DNA from: JBDRMV01 sp043811795
GTDB taxonomy: Bacteria; CG03
Assembly (NCBI GenBank): GCA_043811795.1
Contig: JBDRMV010000061.1
Span: 1-14,672 of the forward strand
Length of the DNA: 14,672 nucleotides
Reading direction: 5' to 3'
Below are positions 7,201-12,529 of the stretch, piece by piece. The position numbers and the translations under genes were made by a program. Numbering within the stretch: position 1 is the first letter of the stretch; each line of letters begins with the position of its first letter. Under the pieces are notes generated by a model. That model worked only from the letters and a program-made list of their open reading frames with translations, was not told where the DNA came from and ran no database searches.

Positions 7201-9328
7201 AAAAACATCCTCCGGATGGGCGATAACTTCCCTGTCTCTTGAAGACGAAAATTACGATAACGTGCCGGACGGGTTTAACAGACCTCCCGCAGGAAACGCG
7301 AATGTAAATAATATCACAAGGATTTACATCGGAGTGAGAAGCAGTTCCGCAGCCGCAGGAGAAATCTGGATAAACGATTTTTATGCGAGCGACGTAAAAA
7401 AGGAAATGGGCAGCGCAAAAAAAGCGCAGGCTTCGCTGGAACTTCCGGGCTGGACAAAAATAAACGGCTCATGGAGAAAAATAGACGCCGACTTTAAAAG
7501 TCTGACTTTTGACAGCGCAAACGACCAGACGCTATGGAACGCCGATATGAGCATCAACCGCCTGGGATGGTTCCCTGTTTCGGGAAGGGTTGAAAAATCC
7601 GTCGTGGAGACCCCGCGGGAAAATGTAAATCTTTCAGACGCTCCGATGGCGCAGTACCTGAGTTCGTGGGACGAAGGCAGAGTCGAGAAAAATCTCTACT
7701 CCGTCAACGGAGCCCTGAAAATAAGATATCTTCCGCAGGTCAGCGGCGCCTACACGCATTCCGTAACGTCATCCACTCTTCAGGGAAAAGTCGATACCGC
7801 CGACACTGTCAACGGCAGCGTTTCATATACCCTTCCCAATCTCATAATCCTTCCGAAATCCGTTTCGGGCAACTATTCAAAATCGGAAACAGCGACGGAA
7901 TATGCCAAACAACTAAACCAGATAGACACAAAAAACGTCGCCGAAACATACTCCGGCAACGCAAGTTTCGCGCCGGTCAGGTTTTTCACTTTTAACGGGA
8001 ACTACACGTTCGGACAGAACACCGCTGAAAAAACCCTTGCCGACGGTGACAAACTTGAAGCCCTGCTTCAAAAGCAAAACGTAAACGCAGGAGTGACAGG
8101 AAACCTTAACCTGTTGAAATGGCTGCCTTTGAATTTTAACTACAGCGCCGGAATTGACGAAAATTACCAGCAGCCGGGGTCAACGGACGCATGGGTAAAC
8201 GAAGGGTTAAAACTTAAGGACATCAACAGAACCGCTTCGGCGGGAGTGAGCGCGCCTTTCAACTTCAGAAACATTTTCGATTTCGGACCGACGAACAACC
8301 TCTCATTTAGCTTTTCAACGAAAATAACCGACGCGGATATTTACAAAAATGTTGACAAAGACCTCTACGCGCTGAATAAATTTTTCCTGAGGGACAGCGA
8401 CCTTAACCACAAGCCCCTGCAGGTTTCCACCTCGGCGGTTCTGTCTTCGTACTCGACCAGCAGAAACGATAACCTCACGGCGTCATATCAACCGTTCGCA
8501 TTTCTCAACCTGACCGGCGGATGGACTCCTCTTAAAACAACGGACATCCAGCTGAACCACACGATGAATCTTTCCAGAAAAGAACAGACGGGGACTTTTT
8601 CCCAGTCGCAGACAAAAACATGGCCGGACGCGCGGCTCCGGATATCATCGCTCGAGCAGCTGCCGATTTTCGGCTCAGCATTCCAGAGCATGAACACGCT
8701 GCTTGAATTACAGCAAACAGAAACCATACAGAAGGACATCTCGCTCAACACCTCCGACAAATACGGCATTACACTGGGTTTCAACTGGAAAAAATACAAT
8801 GTCTCGACCGGATACAGACTTACCCAAACGGAAAATATGAACCTCCAGCAGATTCCCGCCGTCCGTATCGGACTCGGAACAAACCAGTCATGGAATATGA
8901 GCGTAAATTTCGACCCATGGCAGAAATGGCACTCGAATTTCAGTTACTCGGGCGCGAAAAACCTGGGATATTCCACGGGAGATAAACTTTCAAGCGACGC
9001 CAGGAGCCATACCCTGACGAGTAAATTTTCTTCCGACAGCATGCATCTGCGCAAAAGCATTAGACTCCCCCTCTCATCCAAAAAAATCGAAATCGACCAG
9101 AATGTCCGGTACAACGTTGACTTTGCCGCAACGGCGAAAATGAGCAGTCTGGACGTGGACAAAACCAATTATCAGACCTACGCTACCAACTTTTCCATGG
9201 ACTTTGATATGTCGTCGAATTTCAGGTGGCGTCTGGGAGCCGGGGCGCTGTACGCAAATTATGTCAAAAGGAAGAAAAACAATTATATCGCCGTAAACAT
9301 AAACACAAGCCTTGAAATCAGGTTCTGA
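4202..9328 (+). CDS. sprA: Giant SprA-like outer-membrane protein
   Basis: This encodes 1708 residues. A signal peptide (about 1-24, core IFLAAALLLPVSL) precedes a Glu/Lys-rich, probably coiled-coil linker (about 36-78). At about 85-235 comes a region matching the SprA N-terminal repeat: VNIDYDDKQ, IQIQYTGDPDEFVQRVQFGD, SLPGTEFVGYSG, NLFGF and VGSQTKGRNE. The middle holds two Asp-rich Ca-loop-like motifs, EDINDDGFLNEGED (about 751-764) and DIDGDGNLYDRD (about 791), as in SprA proteins, then RSIKQIRITIK and KFAEFGAVGNKWEEP. The C-terminal half is Ser/Asn/Thr-rich beta-strand sequence ending in Phe (NTSLEIRF), a typical outer-membrane assembly signal. SprA in Bacteroidetes is the type IX secretion translocon of about 2400 residues; this is shorter and lies outside an obvious T9SS cluster, so its function is inferred. 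The boundary is the first ATG; ATG 4211 is the likelier start given the promoter. Confidence 0.75.
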   Translation: MRKMAKVIKIFLAAALLLPVSLHSEDIQFDMDSWKKMRQQKEERIFEEKTAEEIKEKAAEETEKKEAAPEKKEQEPLIPKAELSLDLPADSRGELAVSGRKTIDMKFGKIFYKESDPKKRTISAGGLEGFAMDMDQQLQMKIKGKVGRKIDVNIDYDDKQGDLNRRNIQIQYTGDPDEFVQRVQFGDITLSLPGTEFVGYSGVAGLNKNLFGFMGSAKYKDLNLYFVGSQTKGRNEVKRFTGDTAFRKPSINDAGYQCWKYYRIYFSTSQLPITKGSEKIWLDDKTDNTIEGITQEGMSVTVWGGTQTIQGDFDQLKPGIDYVIDYSIGVITFYKAIGKNYVIAVDWENKDGELKNPYGKKHVLIKNETETLKYELKNRYFLGDTNIIRDTLGEKFVVKILDMAGNEKDVNGISYVNYSSAGFTVDYDLGIIEFESERPFEEAFGYSDVYDPANRGTKQHFSIYVEYRVKLNEYSLRMNLVKDSERIVLDGKTLVKDTDYILDYYSGWITFLNTGEIKDDSTIEATYEYYPFIGGMEQTLAGTRLEYKPRSNFFVGGTVLYNFSPAMGTIPSIYQTSPSNLLLDMNTSLSVNPKKYFPFRMTFAGEIATSKNNPNRMGKAVIENMEGVKQKDSYSTYEENWRPAAIADSSARGRLQWSEEEGIKMITLRHGKYYNDDDETTALSMSYSAMPSTGEVAIIYSISKVGTDYGKKKFLEGYIWGGGGNEKVTIELGQFKEDADADGPLGKFETEDINDDGFLNEGEDIGVPFNLPDGSTFWWGIDNGRIDTEDIDGDGNLYDRDNALLTTSQFTDENGGLHDKIDWSGWKKIFIPLPIAEDTTGYWRSIKQIRITIKRDALNAGTIKFAEFGAVGNKWEEPYVIIDNMAVGDVTDEFEVSAINNEDDDDYFLKSFLKSPYYDDLYEPESDEIREQALKIKYDLPANATAWTYAAYSLMNLSIYKTLNFFMYDNSFPTYGNSAEGEIFIRVGNDEKNYYEYTSTKTSSGWAITSLSLEDENYDNVPDGFNRPPAGNANVNNITRIYIGVRSSSAAAGEIWINDFYASDVKKEMGSAKKAQASLELPGWTKINGSWRKIDADFKSLTFDSANDQTLWNADMSINRLGWFPVSGRVEKSVVETPRENVNLSDAPMAQYLSSWDEGRVEKNLYSVNGALKIRYLPQVSGAYTHSVTSSTLQGKVDTADTVNGSVSYTLPNLIILPKSVSGNYSKSETATEYAKQLNQIDTKNVAETYSGNASFAPVRFFTFNGNYTFGQNTAEKTLADGDKLEALLQKQNVNAGVTGNLNLLKWLPLNFNYSAGIDENYQQPGSTDAWVNEGLKLKDINRTASAGVSAPFNFRNIFDFGPTNNLSFSFSTKITDADIYKNVDKDLYALNKFFLRDSDLNHKPLQVSTSAVLSSYSTSRNDNLTASYQPFAFLNLTGGWTPLKTTDIQLNHTMNLSRKEQTGTFSQSQTKTWPDARLRISSLEQLPIFGSAFQSMNTLLELQQTETIQKDISLNTSDKYGITLGFNWKKYNVSTGYRLTQTENMNLQQIPAVRIGLGTNQSWNMSVNFDPWQKWHSNFSYSGAKNLGYSTGDKLSSDARSHTLTSKFSSDSMHLRKSIRLPLSSKKIEIDQNVRYNVDFAATAKMSSLDVDKTNYQTYATNFSMDFDMSSNFRWRLGAGALYANYVKRKKNNYIAVNINTSLEIRF

Positions 9329-9960
9329 TGTTCCGCTGCATAATAAATTTTATCTGGCCGCCGCACTGCGCGGGGTGCGGGGAACTTCTTCCGCTTCGCG
9401 CAAACCGGCTGATTTGCAACGACTGTCTCAAAAAACTCAAACAGACAGGCCCGTCTTTCGAAAATTACAGGAATTGCAAAATCATATGCTCCGCAAAATA
9501 TGAAGGCGTCTGCAAAAACATAATTATTGAATTCAAATTCCGCTCATCAAGAACGATTGCGCATACGCTCGCGCAGATAATGACCGACGACCTGATAAAA
9601 TACAGCGGAACTTTTGCTCCCGACCTCATCGTGCCGGTGCCGCTCCATCCCGGAAGAAAACAGGAACGCGGCTTCAACCAGTCGGAGTTAATTTCAAAAT
9701 GGATTTCAAAAATTCTCAAGATTCCCTGCGAAAAGAACTTTCTGAAAAGAACAAGGAATACGCCGTCTCAGAAAGAATTCGGTAAAGGTGAGAGAATCAA
9801 AAATGTCGACGGCGCCTTCAAATCCGGAAACGCCGGGGGTAAAAACATCCTGTTGATTGACGACGTTTTAACCACGGGCGCAACAATGTTCGAATGCGCG
9901 AAAACACTGAAGAAAGCCGGCGCTAAAAAAGTCCTCGCGCTCGCCTTCGCAAAAGCATAA
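9328..9960 (+). CDS. comF: ComF-family phosphoribosyltransferase-like protein
   Basis: This encodes 210 residues, normal for ComF. The N-terminal double zinc ribbon is intact (CAGC at 14-17, CNDC at 30-33). The phosphoribosyltransferase-like fold follows with FKFRSSR at 69-75, VPVPLHPGRKQERGFNQ at 102-118, RTRNTPSQ at 141-148, and the PRPP-binding loop ILLIDDVLTTGAT at 174-186. ComF proteins are needed for DNA uptake in naturally competent bacteria, though their biochemical role is still unsettled and many non-competent bacteria have them. The ATG shares one base with the stop of the sprA-like gene (TGATG), so expression is coupled. There is no separate promoter. A palindromic repeat begins right after the stop codon. 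Confidence 0.9.
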   Translation: MFRCIINFIWPPHCAGCGELLPLRANRLICNDCLKKLKQTGPSFENYRNCKIICSAKYEGVCKNIIIEFKFRSSRTIAHTLAQIMTDDLIKYSGTFAPDLIVPVPLHPGRKQERGFNQSELISKWISKILKIPCEKNFLKRTRNTPSQKEFGKGERIKNVDGAFKSGNAGGKNILLIDDVLTTGATMFECAKTLKKAGAKKVLALAFAKA

Positions 9961-10019
9961 ATGGGGTCAGTTCTATTTTTTCCATAGGTAACATATAAAA
10001 AAATCAGAGCTGACCCCAT
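9961..10019. repeat. GGGGTCAG palindromic repeat abutting the comF stop codon
   Basis: ATGGGGTCAGTTCTATTTTT (9961-9980) pairs with the stretch ending CTGACCCCAT (10010-10019), with only a few mismatches and a loop of roughly 15 nt. The same core, in both T and C variants (GGGGTCAG[T/C]TCTAT), occurs at 4017-4030 and inverted at 4104-4117. Coming directly after a stop codon it may also protect or end the sprA-comF transcript, though the following T-rich tract is interrupted by C. Confidence 0.7.
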
Positions 10020-10020
10020 T

Positions 10021-10045
10021 CTTTCTTTTTCTTTTTCTGACCCCA
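10021..10045. repeat. CTTTTT tandem tract ending in an extra CTGACCCCA core
   Basis: After the palindrome, CTTTCTTTTTCTTTTTC is followed by CTGACCCCA (10037-10045), a third copy of the right-arm core in direct orientation. This looks like a truncated or duplicated end of the repeat at 9961-10019. Confidence 0.5.
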
Positions 10046-10050
10046 CTATA

Positions 10051-10073
10051 GGTTTTGCTTTTCTTGCAAAACC
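10051..10073. repeat. Perfect 8-bp inverted repeat overlapping the tRNA promoter -35 box
   Basis: GGTTTTGC (10051-10058) and GCAAAACC (10066-10073) pair perfectly around a 7-nt loop. The right arm includes the -35 hexamer TTGCAA of the tRNA promoter. No T-run follows on either strand, so it is a poor terminator; an operator-like site or chance are the alternatives. Confidence 0.4.
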
Positions 10074-10092
10074 AGCCGAAATAATTTATTAT
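10064..10092 (+). promoter_or_regulatory. Promoter of tRNA-Asp
   Basis: TTGCAA (10064-10069), a 17-nt spacer and TATTAT (10087-10092) form a good sigma70-type promoter. The start of transcription is expected near 10099-10100, 3-4 nt before the mature 5' end of the tRNA. Confidence 0.6.
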
Positions 10093-10102
10093 TATCCATC
10101 AC

Positions 10103-10179
10103 GGGGCGGTAGTTCAGTTGGTTAGAACGCTGGCCTGTCAAGCCAGAGGTCGCGAGTTCGAGTCTCGTTCGCCCCGCCA
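10103..10179 (+). tRNA. tRNA-Asp (anticodon GTC)
   Basis: This is a complete cloverleaf of 77 nt with encoded CCA (10177-10179). The acceptor stem GGGGCGG pairs with the TCGCCCC before discriminator G10176, with one G-U pair. The D-arm reads AGTTCAGTTGGTTAGAA. The anticodon stem CTGGC/GCCAG (10130-10134 and 10142-10146) holds the loop CTGTCAA with anticodon GTC at 10137-10139. The T-arm has the standard TTCGAGT loop. The sequence is close to bacterial tRNA-Asp. No clear terminator follows it. Confidence 0.97.
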
Positions 10180-10215
10180 TTTTCCCGTCTTTGTGTATAC
10201 TGCAGGTCGGGTAAT

Positions 10216-10245
10216 TTGACTTTACCGGCATAAAATTTTTATAAT
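10216..10245 (+). promoter_or_regulatory. Strong promoter of the homocysteine operon, predicting a leaderless mRNA
   Basis: TTGACT (10216-10221), an 18-nt spacer and TATAAT (10240-10245) nearly match the sigma70 consensus. The ATG at 10252 lies only 6 nt after the -10 box, exactly where transcription should start, and no ribosome binding site is present. There is no room for a riboswitch or attenuator leader. Confidence 0.7.
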
Positions 10246-10251
10246 ACTAAA

Positions 10252-11409
10252 ATGAAAAAAACAATTGCCGAAATAAATAAAAAAATAAAACAGAAAAAAG
10301 CCGTCGTCCTCACCGCAGGGGAGATGATTGACTTCGTCAGGGCAAAAGGCGTTAAGAAAGCGGCTCAAACGGTTGACGTCGTTACGACGGGAACTTTCGG
10401 ACCGATGTGCTCGTCGGGAATTTACTTCAATATTCCGGTCACGAAACCGAAGATAAAACTCGGAGGGGGGGAAGTAACCCTTAACAAAGTTCCTGCTTAC
10501 GCGGCATACGCGGCGAGAGACGTTTTCCTGGGAGCCACCGCCCTTCCCCGCCATGAAAAGAACAAAAAAAGACCGATCCATTTTACTTACGGCGGCGCGA
10601 ACGTAATAGAGGACTTCGTAAGCGGCAGGAAAGTTCTTCTGGAAGCGGCGGCTTACGGAACCGACTGCTATCCATCCACGGAGTTAAAAATAAAAATAAC
10701 TCTCAACGACTTAAACGACGCCGTTTTCTTCAGCCCCAGAAACTGTTATCAGAACTACAACGTAGCGGTAAACTTGTCCGACAAACCGATTTACACATAT
10801 ATGGGCATTCTGAAACCGAAAATGGGAAACGCTTCCTACAGTTCGGCGGGAGAACTCTCGCCGCTCCTGAACGACCCTGAATTGAAAACCATCGGCATAG
10901 GCACAAAAATATTCCTCGGAGGGGGAACGGGTTTTGTCGCCTGGCACGGAACGCAGCACGCCACAAAAGTAAAAAGAAAAAACGGGATACCGAAAGAACC
11001 TGCGGCGACGCTCGCCCTGATAGGAGACCTGAAGAAAATGAGCCCGGAGTTTCTCCGGGCAGCATCATTAACGGGCTACGGGATTACACTGTCCGTCGGA
11101 GTGGGCGTCCCCATCCCCGTAACGGATGAAAAAATTGCATATTACACCTCAAGACAGGACAGGGATATTTTCGCCCCTGTTATTGATTATTCCCATGATT
11201 ATCCCTACGGAAAGAAAAAAATCCTGGCTGAAGTGAGTTATGCGGCTCTGCGGAGCGGTAAAATCAAAATAGGGAAAAAGGAAGTAGCGACTTTCCCGTG
11301 GTCGAGTTATGCAATGGCGCGAAAAATTTCTTTCATTCTTAAGAAGAGAATTGAAAGCGGCAGGTTCCTCCTCGGCGAGCCGGTGCAGAAACTTCCGGGA
11401 GCGCTCTGA
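10252..11409 (+). CDS. DUF39 / COG1900 L-aspartate semialdehyde sulfurtransferase
   Basis: This encodes 385 residues. It belongs to the COG1900 family (Methanosarcina MA1821), which makes homocysteine by putting sulfur directly onto aspartate semialdehyde. Two conserved cysteines are present, Cys53 in TFGPMCSSG and Cys139 in YGTDCYPS; they correspond to the catalytic cysteine pair described in the archaeal protein. Other family stretches are KLGGGEVTLNKVPAYA, GTKIFLGGGTGFVAWHGTQH (about 219-238) and ASLTGYGITLSVGVGVPIP. The CBS domains found at the C-terminus of the methanogen protein are absent. The ATG follows a promoter directly without a ribosome binding site. The stop overlaps the start of the ferredoxin gene (TGATG), its known partner. 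The enzyme is expected to work in the cytoplasm, accepting sulfur from sulfide or a carrier. Confidence 0.92.
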   Translation: MKKTIAEINKKIKQKKAVVLTAGEMIDFVRAKGVKKAAQTVDVVTTGTFGPMCSSGIYFNIPVTKPKIKLGGGEVTLNKVPAYAAYAARDVFLGATALPRHEKNKKRPIHFTYGGANVIEDFVSGRKVLLEAAAYGTDCYPSTELKIKITLNDLNDAVFFSPRNCYQNYNVAVNLSDKPIYTYMGILKPKMGNASYSSAGELSPLLNDPELKTIGIGTKIFLGGGTGFVAWHGTQHATKVKRKNGIPKEPAATLALIGDLKKMSPEFLRAASLTGYGITLSVGVGVPIPVTDEKIAYYTSRQDRDIFAPVIDYSHDYPYGKKKILAEVSYAALRSGKIKIGKKEVATFPWSSYAMARKISFILKKRIESGRFLLGEPVQKLPGAL

Positions 11410-11813
11410 TGGCAAAGAGAAGACTCGCCCTGAAATTTTCGCCGCAGATTGTCAATCAGCCGATTATTTCAACCGTGACCAAAAAATACGAAATATCTTT
11501 CAACATCCTCAAAGCGTCCATATCGCAGAACAAAGTCGGCGTAATGTTCCTTGAACTTGACGGAACCGGAAAGAACCTTGAACAGGCGGTTTCTTTTCTT
11601 AAAAAAAGCGGCGTTTCAATCCAGCGGCTCGGCGAAGACATAAAAAGAAACGAAAAAAAATGCACCGACTGCGGCGTCTGCATCGGTCTGTGCCCCACGG
11701 ATGCGTTCTATTTCGATAAAGACAAAAAAATCGTATTTGATTCAAAGAAGTGCATCGCCTGCGAATTCTGCATAGAAAACTGCCCTTACGGGGCGATGAA
11801 ATTAAAGTATTGA
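11409..11813 (+). CDS. NIL-domain 2x[4Fe-4S] ferredoxin, partner of the sulfurtransferase
   Basis: This encodes 134 residues. The N-terminal part, about 1-78, is a NIL domain (ACT-like fold, also found in methionine ABC transporters). The C-terminal part is a bacterial-type ferredoxin with two complete clusters: Cys85/88/91/95 (CTDCGVCIGLCP) and Cys115/118/121/125 (CIACEFCIENCP). In Methanosarcina the equivalent protein, MA1822, is needed with the COG1900 enzyme for homocysteine synthesis and is thought to supply electrons. The ATG overlaps the upstream stop, and its TGA overlaps a TTG start of the next gene, so the three proteins are likely made together. Confidence 0.93.
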   Translation: MAKRRLALKFSPQIVNQPIISTVTKKYEISFNILKASISQNKVGVMFLELDGTGKNLEQAVSFLKKSGVSIQRLGEDIKRNEKKCTDCGVCIGLCPTDAFYFDKDKKIVFDSKKCIACEFCIENCPYGAMKLKY

Positions 11814-12526
11814 TTGAAAACGCCGGGCATTTCTACAGAACTGACGCCCGTAGCAAAAATTCCTTCACGGTAACTTACAAAAACGCAAACATTTTCGTGA
11901 CAAGCGACGGGGAATTACGGGAAGAAATAAAAAACCTGCTGCCTGAAATATATGACACCGTTGAGAAATACATAGCGCTGAACCCCCCGTTCGGAAAATC
12001 GTTTGTCCCTCTGGAAAAAGACGAAGACGCACCCGAAATCATAAAACGGATGTTTGACGCCGCCGACGCGGCTAAGACAGGTCCGATGGCTTCCGTCGCC
12101 GGGGCAATCGCCGAGGCGCTCTTCAGGCGTGTCGAAAAAAAATTCAGAACGCTCATCATTGAAAACGGGGGAGATATTTTCCTTACCTCGGACAGCGCGC
12201 TGACCTGCGGTCTTTATTCGGGGACCGGTTTTGACAACTTCGGAATCAGAATCAAAAAAGAATTTATGCCGTGCGGAATATCAAGTTCCTCTTCAAAAAT
12301 AGGGCGCTCCGTAAGTTTCGGGAAATCGGCGCTGGCGACGGTAATATCCCGAAACGGCGCGGCGGCGGACGCTTTCGCCACGATGCTTGCAAATAAAATA
12401 CATTCGGAAGCCGCGTTGAAAAATGCGGTTAATGAATGCGCGGCTCAAAAAAATGTCATCGGCTGCGCCGGAATCTTTGAGGATAAAATCGCCTTTGCCG
12501 GCGATATTGAGTTCTTAAAAACCTAA
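11810..12526 (+). CDS. COG2122 / UPF0280 (ApbE-like fold) homocysteine-pathway protein
   Basis: From TTG 11810 this encodes 238 residues, the usual family length. Signature stretches are FYRTDARS near the start, KTGPMASVAGAIAEALF at 89-105, and IIENGGDIFLTSDSALTCGLYSG at about 116-138. COG2122 (MA1715 in Methanosarcina) was linked to homocysteine formation with COG1900 and the NIL-ferredoxin, possibly in sulfur handling; its exact reaction is not known. The frame is also open back to ATG 11750, but that extension merely re-reads the ferredoxin cysteine region in another frame, and family homology starts only after 11810. TTG 11810 overlaps the ferredoxin stop (TTGA). No strong ribosome binding site is visible, so coupling is assumed. 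The stop lies 3 bp from the stop of the converging gene. Confidence 0.85.
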   Translation: MIENAGHFYRTDARSKNSFTVTYKNANIFVTSDGELREEIKNLLPEIYDTVEKYIALNPPFGKSFVPLEKDEDAPEIIKRMFDAADAAKTGPMASVAGAIAEALFRRVEKKFRTLIIENGGDIFLTSDSALTCGLYSGTGFDNFGIRIKKEFMPCGISSSSSKIGRSVSFGKSALATVISRNGAAADAFATMLANKIHSEAALKNAVNECAAQKNVIGCAGIFEDKIAFAGDIEFLKT

Positions 12527-12529
12527 CAA

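Noticed and set aside
10180..10251. SAM or other riboswitch before the homocysteine operon
   Set aside because: The promoter ends 6 nt before the ATG, leaving no leader, and no conserved riboswitch core is visible downstream of the tRNA.
10103..11409. Functional link between tRNA-Asp and the aspartate-derived homocysteine operon
   Set aside because: Each has its own good promoter, and adjacency alone is not evidence.
11750..11809. ATG 11750 as start of the COG2122 gene
   Set aside because: The extra residues re-read the second ferredoxin cluster in another frame, and family similarity begins only after TTG 11810.
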